A stretch of 36,241 nt of DNA from Desulfuromonadales bacterium (GTDB taxonomy: Bacteria; Desulfobacterota; Desulfuromonadia; Desulfuromonadales; JAGXHI01): positions 1-36,241 of the forward strand of contig JAGXHI010000023.1 of the NCBI GenBank assembly GCA_024636295.1, given 5' to 3'. Under the pieces are notes generated by a model, which had not been told where the DNA came from, searched no databases, and saw only the letters and a list, made by a program, of their open reading frames with translations. Shown here one piece after another: positions 23,970 to 32,124 of the stretch. The position numbers were made by a program, and so were the translations under genes. Within the stretch, counting starts at the first letter, position 1. Each line of letters begins with the position of its first letter.

Positions 23970-25169
23970 ATGGCAAGAAAAGGGACGATCGCCATTTTGA
24001 CCGGAGGAGGAGATGTGCCGGGCCTCAATCCGGCTATACGGGCCGTGACCTACCGCGCACTCCGTGAAGGGTACCGCGTGATCGGCATCCGGCGGGGATG
24101 GGCTGGCCTGGTGGAAATGGAACCGGAAAAAACGGCGGACAATGACGCAAATTTTCTGGAGCTGACCGAAGATATCGTTAACCGGGCGGGACGCACGGGC
24201 GGTACTTTTCTGCATACTTCACGGACCCGGCCCAGCCATCTGCCCAAAACGAATCTTCCTGAACATCTTCGGGCCAAATACACCGACGAAGTCAATGACG
24301 TGACCCCCGACGTCCTGAAGAACCTGGAATATCTGGGAGTCGATTATCTGATCCCTATCGGCGGGGACGACACGCTCAGCTACGCGCATCGCCTGCACAA
24401 AGAGGGGGTCAAGGTGGTGGCCATTCCGAAAACGATGGATAACGACGTGCCGGGAACCGATTACTGCATCGGCTTTTCCACCTGCGTCACCCGGACCATC
24501 GAACTGGCGCACAAGCTTCGCACTTCGGCCGGCTCACACGAGCGTTTCCTGGTCATCGAGGTGTTCGGCCGGTATGCCGGGTTCACCGCACTTCTGCCGA
24601 CGATGGCTGGAGCGGCGGACCGCTGCCTCATTCCGGAGCATTCATTCAATATGGACAATCTGACGGAACTCCTGGTCTATGACTGGAAACGCAATCCCAG
24701 CAGGTATTCGGTCGTGATCGTCTCGGAAGGCGCCAAAATGGAACATGAGGGGGAGCTGTCTTTCGAAGGGGCTGAAATGGACCAGTACGGTCATCGAAAA
24801 CTCGGGGGAATCGGCGATAAGGTGGCGGCACAGCTCAAAGAGCTCTCGCCCAAGTACAATAATGGCCGACGAATCAACGTTCTCAACCAGCGACTCGGCT
24901 ACCTGGTGCGCAGCGGAGATCCCGACGCTCTGGACTCCATTGTTCCCATGGCCTTTGGCAATATCGCTCTCGACCTCGTCCTCACAGGAACCTCGGGGCG
25001 CCTGATCATTCTGCATAACGGAATTTACGACACCATTCCACTCGATGTGGTGACGGGACATCATAAAGTCGTGGACGTGGAGAAATACTACCATCTGGAG
25101 CGGCTTCGGCCGAAATACGAAACATTCATCCGACAGCCCTTGTTTATCATGACCAGCGAATTTATCTAG
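23970..25169 (+). CDS. Phosphofructokinase, probably PPi-dependent
   Basis: The ATG at 23970 has AAGGAGG eight bases upstream; 399 aa. The PFK fold is clear: the phosphate loop LTGGGDVPGLNPAIRA, then IGGDDTLSYA (131-135 GGDDT), PKTMDNDVPGTD (153-159) and EVFGRYAGFTA. ATP-dependent enzymes normally have Gly at the second position after GGD and Gly in PGTIDND. Here both are replaced, by Asp (GGDD) and Lys (PKT), the pair that marks pyrophosphate-specific enzymes. It should reversibly interconvert fructose-6-phosphate and fructose-1,6-bisphosphate with PPi. A weak promoter (TTGTGT at 23895, TAAAAT at 23916, 15-bp spacer) precedes it. Its TAG stop shares two bases with repeat copy C. Confidence 0.9.
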   Translation: MARKGTIAILTGGGDVPGLNPAIRAVTYRALREGYRVIGIRRGWAGLVEMEPEKTADNDANFLELTEDIVNRAGRTGGTFLHTSRTRPSHLPKTNLPEHLRAKYTDEVNDVTPDVLKNLEYLGVDYLIPIGGDDTLSYAHRLHKEGVKVVAIPKTMDNDVPGTDYCIGFSTCVTRTIELAHKLRTSAGSHERFLVIEVFGRYAGFTALLPTMAGAADRCLIPEHSFNMDNLTELLVYDWKRNPSRYSVVIVSEGAKMEHEGELSFEGAEMDQYGHRKLGGIGDKVAAQLKELSPKYNNGRRINVLNQRLGYLVRSGDPDALDSIVPMAFGNIALDLVLTGTSGRLIILHNGIYDTIPLDVVTGHHKVVDVEKYYHLERLRPKYETFIRQPLFIMTSEFI

Positions 25170-25341
25170 TTTTCGTTCCGGAAACAGTCCTTTTCCGCAA
25201 TCTCTGCGTCAATCCGCGGATTTGATTGTGCGGCGTAAAGTACTACGCCTCCGCTCAAATCCTTGATTTCCTTGATTTTGCGAAAAATTACTCGTTTCCG
25301 GATCGAAAACTGCATTTGTGCTAACCAAGATTGCGGGATGG
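25168..25341 (+). repeat. Long-hairpin repeat element, copy C
   Basis: The core is 25168-25311, nearly identical to copy B. It has the AGTTTTCG/CGAAAACT ends, the inner GGATTTGA/TCAAATCC pair and GCGGCGTA facing TACGCC at the tip. The ~30-bp flank after the core (25312-25341) is more diverged than in A and B. It starts within the PFK stop codon and ends just before the stop of the convergent frameshifted membrane-protein gene. Confidence 0.87.
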
Positions 25342-25345
25342 ATAA

Positions 25346-25826
25346 TCATTTAACGTGAGAAGACCTGCTGGGCTCAGAGGCTGGCCATGCTCCGGCGAAA
25401 ACCGGATAAAGCACTCCCATCAGAAAACCGAAGGCGAGGGTGGACAGAAGCAGGACAATCGACTTGCCGGCGGTCAGGTAAAGAGGCCAATTGAGCGGGT
25501 GGACTGCATAAAGAATCTGAACTCCCGCGATACCCAGGAGACCGTGAACCAGCCCGAAGAGAAGACCCATGCGCCATGTGGGATAGCCGATTCCGAGGCT
25601 CCAGAGCGCCGCATACGCCGTGGCGAATCCCAGGCCGAGCAAAAAGGTAAAAAAATTCTCCGAGGGCGGTCGCGTCGGTTCCCGGTTCGAGAAAAAGGCT
25701 CCCCATCAATTGCATGAGTTGAAGCCCTGGCAGGAAGAATAAAAAGGGGAGAGCGTAAATAACGGCCAGGGAAATGACGGTCGCGGCAAAACCCGCCGCT
25801 ACCAGGCCCCGCAGGCTGAACTTCAT
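25346..25826 (-). pseudogene. Small integral membrane protein, frameshifted
   Basis: Two minus-strand frames join into one plausible ~155-aa membrane protein. The first runs from the ATG at 25826 (MKFSLRGLVAAGFAATVISL) to the LGEFF region. The second continues FLLGLGFATAYAALWSLGIG to SRSSHVK at 25346. The switch falls at a run of seven A (seven T on the coding strand) near 25650-25656. After the switch the original frame becomes Arg/Ser-rich and unlike a membrane protein, whereas the other frame is strongly hydrophobic. There are about four TM segments in total. A homopolymer indel (real mutation or assembly error), slippage or programmed frameshifting could explain it. I do not recognise the family. 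Confidence 0.7.
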
Positions 25827-26003
25827 GGAAAAAATCCTTTCAGGGGATAAGGGTTTTTATTCCAATTTAGGGTCAAATTCCTTATTGTCAAATGACAGGA
25901 AAAAAGAAGGAAGTGGGCCCCGACATTGTCACCTGCCGCTATTGTGCACCGGGCCGGCTCGGCGGATTGGCCCGGAACTCAAAACCTGGTTGGAGGATTC
26001 CAG

Positions 26004-27290
26004 ATGCCGGATCATGCCCATGAAATGCATCTCAATCTCAATGTTCGCGGTCTTCCCCTGTCGGCCACTCTTGAAATCAATGAGCTGAGCGCCCGTCTGA
26101 TCCGGGAGGGAAGGCAGATTTTTCGCCTGGGTCTGGGGCAGTCTCCCTTTCCTGTGCCGCCGCCGGTGGTGGAGGAGTTGCGCGCCAACGCCCACCAGAA
26201 GGATTACCTGCCCGTGAGGGGCCTGGAGGCGCTTCGGACGGCGGTGGCCGGCTATTTTACCCGAACGCAGCATCTGAACCTTCGGCCGGAAAACATCCTG
26301 ATCGGGCCGGGATCCAAGGAGCTGATGTTCATCCTGCAGCTCGTTTACTATGGAGACCTGGTTGTTCCCACTCCCAGCTGGGTCTCCTACGCTCCGCAGG
26401 CCCATATTGTCGGCCGCCATGTCCGCTGGGTATCCACGGAGGAAAAAAGCGACTGGCTTCTCACTCCCGAGGCTCTCGACAGGCTTTGCCGCGAGGATCC
26501 GACCAAGCCCCGGATTGTCATCCTGAATTATCCCAATAATCCCACAGGATGCACCTACACCCCGGAGCAGCTTCAGGCGCTTGCGGAAACGGCCCGGAAA
26601 TACAAGGTTATCCTTTTGTCCGATGAAATTTACGGAGAACTTGATTTCCGCGGAAACCACCTTTCCATCGCCCGTTTTTACCCTGAAGGCACCATTATCA
26701 GTGGAGGGTTGAGCAAATGGTGCGGCGCCGGAGGATGGCGCCTCGGAACTTTCGCGTTTCCCGATGCCCTGAACTGGCTGCTGGAGGCGATGGCCGCTGT
26801 CGCCAGCGAAACGTATACCGCTACCAGCGCTCCCATTCAGTATGCGGCGGTCCGTGCCTTTGAGGGAGGACTAAGGCTCGAGCGATATCTCTGGCAATCC
26901 CGGCGGATTCTGCATGCACTTGGAGTACATGTTCATGGAATCCTGAGGGAATCAGGCGTAACCGTCCCAGAACCCAGAGGGGGTTTCTACCTTTTCCCCA
27001 ATTTCTCCTCTTGTCGGGAAAAGCTCCGATCCCGGGGAATCACCACCGGAAAAGAGCTTTGCACGGCAATACTCGAGCAGACGGGAGTGGCTATACTTCC
27101 CGGAAGCGCTTTCGGCCGTCCGCCGGAGGAATTGACCGCGCGCGCAGCCTTCGTCGATTTCGACGGCGCCCGTGCTCTGGCCGCGGCGGAGCAGGTTCCC
27201 GCGGGAGAGGAACTGGGGGAGCCTTTTTTGAAAACCTACTGCGGAAAAGTTCTTGAAGCCGCGGATCGGTTGTCCGAGTGGCTGGATTGA
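26004..27290 (+). CDS. PLP-dependent class I/II aminotransferase
   Basis: The ATG at 26004 has GGAGG seven bases upstream; the open frame to its left lacks similarity. The 428-aa protein is a fold-type I aminotransferase. It has LGLGQSPFPVP near the N-terminus, ILIGPGSKELMF (cofactor phosphate), LNYPNNPTGCTY (Asn and Pro of the PLP site), LLSDEIYGEL (Asp binding the pyridine N) and SGGLSKWCGAGGWRLG with Schiff-base Lys238. It resembles aspartate/alanine-type aminotransferases, but the exact amino donor cannot be told. The gene stands alone. Its stop is directly adjacent to the stop of the convergent small gene (TGATCA junction). Confidence 0.9.
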   Translation: MPDHAHEMHLNLNVRGLPLSATLEINELSARLIREGRQIFRLGLGQSPFPVPPPVVEELRANAHQKDYLPVRGLEALRTAVAGYFTRTQHLNLRPENILIGPGSKELMFILQLVYYGDLVVPTPSWVSYAPQAHIVGRHVRWVSTEEKSDWLLTPEALDRLCREDPTKPRIVILNYPNNPTGCTYTPEQLQALAETARKYKVILLSDEIYGELDFRGNHLSIARFYPEGTIISGGLSKWCGAGGWRLGTFAFPDALNWLLEAMAAVASETYTATSAPIQYAAVRAFEGGLRLERYLWQSRRILHALGVHVHGILRESGVTVPEPRGGFYLFPNFSSCREKLRSRGITTGKELCTAILEQTGVAILPGSAFGRPPEELTARAAFVDFDGARALAAAEQVPAGEELGEPFLKTYCGKVLEAADRLSEWLD

Positions 27291-27509
27291 TCAGGGGAGG
27301 CTCAGAAACGCTTTCGATGCGGGTTTTCCCGTAGGCAGCACGTCCGCGCAGGGGGAAGAGCCGTCCCGGTGATAAAGGCGTTTTCTCTCGCAGTATTTCG
27401 CGGAAGCCCCCTCACAATAGTTGGAAAGGATTCCCTTCCATAGCAGACTTTTTCGGAAAGCGAATTTTTGGAAAAAAGGACATTTTCCCGTAATATCAAA
27501 CATCTCCAT
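27291..27509 (-). CDS. Small conserved cysteine-containing protein
   Basis: 72 aa from the ATG at 27509, with AAAGGCGGG upstream. Four cysteines lie in GKCPFFQKF, NYCEG, KYCERKR and SPCADVLP. This pattern (CPFF, then YC-x-G and C-x-R-x, then a Pro-rich tail) matches small uncharacterised proteins I know from Geobacter-like and other anaerobic bacteria, possibly metal-binding. No signal peptide or membrane segment is seen, so it is probably cytoplasmic. It converges on the aminotransferase gene with no space between stops and diverges from the sigma-54 activator. Confidence 0.7.
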   Translation of the reverse strand: MEMFDITGKCPFFQKFAFRKSLLWKGILSNYCEGASAKYCERKRLYHRDGSSPCADVLPTGKPASKAFLSLP

Positions 27510-27743
27510 TTTCCCGCCTTTAATGTTCATTCTCAAGACCGGGCAGTGAAATTTGAAAAATTTGTATTGATCTTAAATCAAGCGGTGCGATGTTGTTTTG
27601 AGAATGTCGCTAGACGGCAGAAATATAAGTATTTGTAAATCATTCAGTCAGCGTGGTAAAAAGAGGTTTTAAATCCCCCTTATGCTATGGTGGTTTGCAC
27701 AGGAAAACACCTGGCGGGGATAAGCTGTTTGCTGGAGTCGATT

Positions 27744-29507
27744 ATGGAAAAGAATGACCTGCGCCGGGGACTCGATGCGTGTTCCTTTGTTCTGGATTCC
27801 TTTCACAATGGAATTCTTATCATTGACAAGCAGGGACATGTCGTCTGCTTCAATACGGGGGCAGCACGAATTTTCGGCGAACCGCGCGATGCCGTTCTGG
27901 GACGCCATCTTTCGGAGGTTCGGCCGGAGACCTGGCCTCACCTGAAGGAGGTCATGGAAACCGGCCATCCTCAGATCGGAAAAAAAATTTCCTTGCCCCG
28001 GACCACCATCATCGTTAACCGCACTCCGATTTTCTTCGGGGGTGAAATAGTGGGAGTCATTTCGGTTTTCCAGGACATCTCGGAATACGAGGCCATCCTC
28101 TCCAAGTTGAGCGGCTATCAGAATCTTCATCAGGAGCTGGAGGCCATTATCGAGTCGTCCGGAGACGGACTCTATGTCACCGACGGCAAGGCGAATACCA
28201 TCCGGGTCAACAGCGCCTATGAAAGAATCACCGGGTTGTCCCGGGAAAATCTTCTGGGAAAGAACATGAAGGAGCTTCTCAGGGACGGGATTTTTGATTA
28301 TTCAGCCACCCTGGAAGTCATCAAGAAAAAATCCCAGGTCACCCTTATGCAGCAGGTCAAGGGCAATAAACAGGTGATGGTCACGGGGACTCCCATTTTC
28401 GACGGGAATCACAAAATAGCCCTTGTGGTCACCAGTGTTCGGGACATCACGGAGCTGAATGAGCTCCGGGCGCAGCTCGAGGAAACGCGGAAGTTCAAGT
28501 TTGACTACATGTCCTCCTTTCTCGATGAATCCCGCCTGGCCGGTTCACTCAGGGGAATGGTTGTCAAGAGCCGCTCGTTTCTTCAGGTGATGGAAAAGGC
28601 GGCCAAGGTCGCGGATACCGATATTTCGGTCATACTCTGCGGAGAGTCGGGAACCGGAAAAAGTATGCTGGCCCGGGCAATCCATGAAATGAGCGGTCGA
28701 AAAGACGGGCCTTTCGTCAAGATAAACTGCGGGGCCATTCCCGATTCCCTCATGGAAAGCGAACTCTTCGGCTATGAAAAGGGGGCCTTCACCGGAGCCA
28801 GAATCGAGGGAAAGATCGGATATGTGGAAGCAGGAAATTCGGGTACTCTTTTCTTTGATGAAATTGGCGAGTTGAAGATGGATCTGCAGGCCAAACTCCT
28901 GGAAGTGATCGAAGAAAAGACGTTCAACCGCGTCGGAAGCGCCAGGCCCACCTCCATCGATGTCCGTATTATCGCGGCCACCCACCGAGACCTGAAAGAC
29001 ATGATGCGGCGGAATCTGTTTCGGGAAGATCTCTACTATCGACTGAATGTCATTCCAATTGATATTCCGCCTCTTCGCCAACGTCCGGAGGATATCGCAG
29101 CACTGGCGCTCGATTTCCTTATCCGTTTCAATGAAAAAAACCACACGCGAAAGCGCTTGACGCCTGAGGTTCTCGATCGTCTTACCTCGTATCTCTATCC
29201 CGGCAACGTGCGTGAGCTGATCAACATTCTTGAAAGAATCACCATTCTGAGCGAGGACGATCAGATCACCTTGACCGATCTCCCTGTTGAGCTCCGGGAG
29301 CAGCAGGCCGGAATGAGCGCAGATTTTGAAAATGCCCATTCCCTGAAGGATGCTGTTGAACGATTCGAGGCGAAAATGATAAACCAGGTCCTCCGGTTTT
29401 GCGATTCGGACGCTGCTGCGGCCCGGAAACTGGGTATTCATACCAGCACTTTGTGGCGAAAAATGAACCGTTATGGATTGAAACCGATCATTTCAAAAAT
29501 GCAATGA
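27744..29507 (+). CDS. Sigma-54-dependent activator with two PAS domains
   Basis: The ATG at 27744 (GGAG six bases upstream) gives 587 aa. Two PAS domains come first (about residues 15-120, with FHNGILIIDKQGHVV; and 130-245, with SSGDGLYVTDGKANTIRVN). The AAA+ domain has Walker A GESGTGKS, the sigma-54-contacting GAFTGA loop, Walker B GTLFFDEIG and REDLYYRLNVIPI. A Fis-type helix-turn-helix ends the protein (AAARKLGIHTSTLWRKMNRYG). It lacks a receiver domain, so PAS-bound ligands probably control it. A 14-bp palindrome overlaps its stop and a consensus -24/-12 promoter lies ~175 bp on. It is therefore the likely activator of the downstream transporter/dehydrogenase operon. Confidence 0.93.
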   Translation: MEKNDLRRGLDACSFVLDSFHNGILIIDKQGHVVCFNTGAARIFGEPRDAVLGRHLSEVRPETWPHLKEVMETGHPQIGKKISLPRTTIIVNRTPIFFGGEIVGVISVFQDISEYEAILSKLSGYQNLHQELEAIIESSGDGLYVTDGKANTIRVNSAYERITGLSRENLLGKNMKELLRDGIFDYSATLEVIKKKSQVTLMQQVKGNKQVMVTGTPIFDGNHKIALVVTSVRDITELNELRAQLEETRKFKFDYMSSFLDESRLAGSLRGMVVKSRSFLQVMEKAAKVADTDISVILCGESGTGKSMLARAIHEMSGRKDGPFVKINCGAIPDSLMESELFGYEKGAFTGARIEGKIGYVEAGNSGTLFFDEIGELKMDLQAKLLEVIEEKTFNRVGSARPTSIDVRIIAATHRDLKDMMRRNLFREDLYYRLNVIPIDIPPLRQRPEDIAALALDFLIRFNEKNHTRKRLTPEVLDRLTSYLYPGNVRELINILERITILSEDDQITLTDLPVELREQQAGMSADFENAHSLKDAVERFEAKMINQVLRFCDSDAAAARKLGIHTSTLWRKMNRYGLKPIISKMQ

Positions 29508-29524
29508 CATTTGCATTTTTGAAA
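29491..29524. promoter_or_regulatory. 14-bp palindrome: candidate activator-binding (enhancer) site
   Basis: TTTCAAAAATGCAA (29491-29504) and TTGCATTTTTGAAA (29511-29524) are exact complements around TGACAT, whose TGA is the activator's stop codon. The centre is ~175 bp upstream of the -24 GG, a usual enhancer distance. It could also act as a terminator hairpin, but the T-run is short. Confidence 0.6.
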
Positions 29525-29551
29525 AATAACCGTAACCAGCTGAATTATATT

Positions 29552-29573
29552 AAAAATATAACATTATATTTTT
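29552..29573. promoter_or_regulatory. AT-rich 10-bp palindrome
   Basis: AAAAATATAA (29552-29561) and TTATATTTTT (29564-29573) are exact complements around CA. It lies between the enhancer candidate and the sigma-54 promoter, where a DNA-bending site (IHF type) is usual. It may help looping or be a second regulator site. Confidence 0.45.
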
Positions 29574-29681
29574 ATTAAAAAAGCAAACAGTGCAAATCTG
29601 CAATCCCTCCATGCGCCTCCGCCTTTCTTTCGAATCATCTTCCCCACATAATTTCAAGGACTTAAGCTGATCGCCCTCTCA

Positions 29682-29697
29682 GGGCACGGGTTTTGCT
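29682..29697 (+). promoter_or_regulatory. Sigma-54 (RpoN) promoter
   Basis: GGCACGGGTTTTGC fits the -24/-12 consensus: GG at 29683-29684 and GC at 29695-29696 with exactly 10 bp between. Transcription would start near 29708, about 125 bp before the first importer gene. Confidence 0.82.
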
Positions 29698-29832
29698 TAA
29701 AACAATGTTATGGATTGTTCAGGGTCTGGTAATGCCTGAAGCATTTCCATGTATTTGAAAAAAATCAGGAGAGTTCTTAAGCATTCAGAAACATTGGCCA
29801 TTCCGGCCAAAAAAATTCCACGGGAGGAGTCC

Positions 29833-31152
29833 ATGGTAAAATCAAACAGTTTTGGAAGGCGCGTGCAGTTCCTGGCAATTTTTTTCAGTTTCGTCTTTCT
29901 GGCAGTCGGCTCAGGTCCGAATTCCGCACAGGCCGCCGATGATTCAAAGTTCACGGTTGGCGTGGTAACCTTTCTTTCCGGGGGAGCCGCCGGTCCTTTT
30001 GGCGTGCCGTCAAAGAATGCCGCCGATCTGGTGATTGAAACACTGAATGAAGGGAAAATGCCGGCCCCTTACGATTCAAAGGGAATCGCTGGAATGACCA
30101 TTGAGGCCGAGGTCGTGGATGAAGCTGGCGGGGGCACAAAGCAGGTTGGCGAATATCGGAACCTGGTGCAGCGCAAGAACGTGGATGCCGTCATCGGCTA
30201 CATCTCCAGCGGCGACTGTCTCGCCATTGCCCCGGTCGCCGAAGAAATGCAGGCGCTGACTATTTTCTTCGACTGCGGCACTCCGCGCATCTTTGAAGAA
30301 AACAGCTATAAATATGTATTCCGAACCGGGCTCACCGCTACCATTGACAGCGTGGCCGCTGCCCGGTACATACTGGACCAGAAGCCTGATCTCAAGACCG
30401 TCGCGGGAATCAACCAGAACTACGCCTGGGGACATGATTCCTGGAACGATTTTGAAGCGTCCATTAAGGTTCTCAAACCCGATGTCGAGGTTGTGACGGA
30501 GCAGTTTCCAAAAATCTATGCGGGCCAGTACGGTGCTGAAATTTCCGCCCTGATGCTCAAGGATCCCGAGGTGATTCACTCCAGCTTCTGGGGTGGGGAC
30601 ATGGAGGGGCTTGTCCTGCAGGGAAGCGCCCGGGGCTTGTTTGAGGGACGTACGGGAATTTTGACTACCGGTGAAACGGCCATGTTCCGTCTGGCCAGCG
30701 AAATGCCCGAGGGGACCGTCCTCGGCGCCCGGGGACCCTTCGGCGTTTATGCACCTTCCAACGACCTGAACGACTGGCTCCGCACCGAATATACCAAGCG
30801 CTACGACACCCCTCCCACCTATCCCGCCTACAAAATGACCCAGGCCATCCTGGGGCTGAAATCCGCCGTGGAAAAAGCAGCAAAGGGCAAGGAAGGAAAA
30901 CCCTCCACCGAGGAGATCATCGCCGCGTTCGAAAACCTTGAATTCGAAGCGCCGAGCGGAACTGTCCGGATGTCGCTCGGAAAAGGCCATCAGGCCATTC
31001 AGGAAATGGTTTACGGTCAGTTCACCAACGAGGGAGGAAAGCCCGGAGTTAAAAACGTGAAGCGATACCCGGCGGAATGCGTCAATCCTCCGGATGGAAT
31101 AACCAGCGTCGAGTGGATCCAGAAAGGTCTGAAGCAGACCGAGTGCAAATAA
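29833..31152 (+). CDS. ABC importer substrate-binding protein (branched-chain amino acid type)
   Basis: The ATG at 29833 has GGGAGGAG three bases upstream and precedes a signal peptide ending AQA near residue 35. The 439-aa product is a type I periplasmic binding protein of the LivJ/AmiC kind. FTVGVVTFLSGGAAGPFG is the first strand and ligand loop, followed by EVVDEAGGGTKQ, VDAVIGYISSGDCLAI and AGINQNYAWGHDSW. Such proteins bind amino acids, amides, aromatic acids or other small carboxylates, so the ligand is open. It is the first gene of the sigma-54 operon. A hairpin after it probably lets it be made in excess over the membrane parts, as is common for binding proteins. Confidence 0.9.
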   Translation: MVKSNSFGRRVQFLAIFFSFVFLAVGSGPNSAQAADDSKFTVGVVTFLSGGAAGPFGVPSKNAADLVIETLNEGKMPAPYDSKGIAGMTIEAEVVDEAGGGTKQVGEYRNLVQRKNVDAVIGYISSGDCLAIAPVAEEMQALTIFFDCGTPRIFEENSYKYVFRTGLTATIDSVAAARYILDQKPDLKTVAGINQNYAWGHDSWNDFEASIKVLKPDVEVVTEQFPKIYAGQYGAEISALMLKDPEVIHSSFWGGDMEGLVLQGSARGLFEGRTGILTTGETAMFRLASEMPEGTVLGARGPFGVYAPSNDLNDWLRTEYTKRYDTPPTYPAYKMTQAILGLKSAVEKAAKGKEGKPSTEEIIAAFENLEFEAPSGTVRMSLGKGHQAIQEMVYGQFTNEGGKPGVKNVKRYPAECVNPPDGITSVEWIQKGLKQTECK

Positions 31153-31161
31153 CCCACCCAC

Positions 31162-31197
31162 GGCCGGGAGCGGAAATATCTGATTCCGCCCCCGGTC
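31162..31197 (+). promoter_or_regulatory. Intercistronic hairpin after the binding-protein gene
   Basis: GGCCGGG-A-GCGGAA (31162-31175) pairs with TTCCGC-C-CCCGGTC (31184-31197), with one mismatch and a G-T pair. Only TTTC follows, so partial termination or 3' protection of the upstream message is more likely than a full stop. Confidence 0.6.
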
Positions 31198-31227
31198 TTT
31201 CATAATTCCCCGAACGGTAATAATGGA

Positions 31228-32124
31228 ATGGATACTCTTCTTGTCATTCTTGTGGACGGAATCGTCTACTCCTCCTGGCTCTTTCTGGTGGCCGCCGGAC
31301 TGACTCTGGTTTACGGAGTCATGAAGATTCTCAACATGGCCCATGGAAGCATGTACGCCATCGGCGCCTATTCCGCGGCATCTTTTGTGGGATGGTATTT
31401 TTCCGCGGATTACGTACCGTGGGCGAGCTACTTCTTTTTCATCGGATGTGCTCTGGCTGGGGGGGTGATTGCGGGGCTTCTGGTCGAGCGGGGCGTTCTG
31501 CGCCTGATGTACGGGAGCGATGAGGTTGTCATGATCCTGGTGACCTACGGAGTTCTTCTGATCCTGGAGGATGTCACCAAGCTGATATGGGGAGTGGATG
31601 CCTATTTTGCCTATCAACCCTACGGGCTTCTGGGCCGCACCAAGGTCATGGGCATCACCTTTGCGAATTACGACCTATATCTGATCGGAGTATCCGTCAC
31701 CGTCGGCGCACTCATGTGGTACGGTTTGAATCGGACCCGTAACGGAAAGATGCTCAGGGCCGTTATTCATGACCGGGAAATCAGCATGGCCATGGGAATC
31801 AACGTCACCCGCACTTTTATCATCACCTTCGTCCTTGGAAGCGCCCTCGGGGCGCTGGCCGGCGGTCTGACCGCGCCCGCGTTGTCCGTCGTACCGGGAA
31901 TCGGGATTGAAATCATCATTCTGGCATTCGCAGTGGTTGTTATCGGTGGGCTCGGCAGCGTCGAAGGTGCGGCGGTGGGCGCCATTCTGGTCGGAATCAG
32001 TCGTGCGATCGCGGTGCACACTTTTCCGGAAATCGAGCTTTTTGTCATTTACGGGGTCATGGCCCTGGTCCTGTCGGTTCGCCCGCGGGGACTCTTCGTG
32101 ACTGCCACAGCCAGGAAAATCTGA
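31228..32124 (+). CDS. ABC importer permease (LivH type)
   Basis: This 298-aa protein has about eight hydrophobic segments and the LivH-family opening (LVDGIVYSSWLFLVAAGLTL, then VYGVMKILNMAHGSMYAIGA). The coupling region FVLGSALGALAGGLTAP is followed by VVVIGGLGSVEGAAVGAI. It forms the inner-membrane channel with the LivM-type partner. The ribosome-binding site is weak (GGTAATAATGGA). Its TGA overlaps the next ATG by one base, indicating coupled translation. Confidence 0.92.
   Translation: MDTLLVILVDGIVYSSWLFLVAAGLTLVYGVMKILNMAHGSMYAIGAYSAASFVGWYFSADYVPWASYFFFIGCALAGGVIAGLLVERGVLRLMYGSDEVVMILVTYGVLLILEDVTKLIWGVDAYFAYQPYGLLGRTKVMGITFANYDLYLIGVSVTVGALMWYGLNRTRNGKMLRAVIHDREISMAMGINVTRTFIITFVLGSALGALAGGLTAPALSVVPGIGIEIIILAFAVVVIGGLGSVEGAAVGAILVGISRAIAVHTFPEIELFVIYGVMALVLSVRPRGLFVTATARKI

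Larger units (their letters stand above)
29508..29832. other. Regulatory region between activator and ABC importer genes
   Basis: No gene lies here. It contains the right half of the 14-bp palindrome, an AT-rich 10-bp palindrome (29552-29573), the sigma-54 promoter (29682-29697) and the ~135-nt leader of the importer operon, which includes a small TTGGCC/GGCCAA hairpin near 29797-29812. Confidence 0.6.

Noticed and set aside
30076..31617. A 513-codon minus-strand frame opposite the binding-protein and LivH-type genes
   Set aside because: Shadow of codon bias spanning two well-supported genes and their spacer; no signal, domain or ribosome-binding site.
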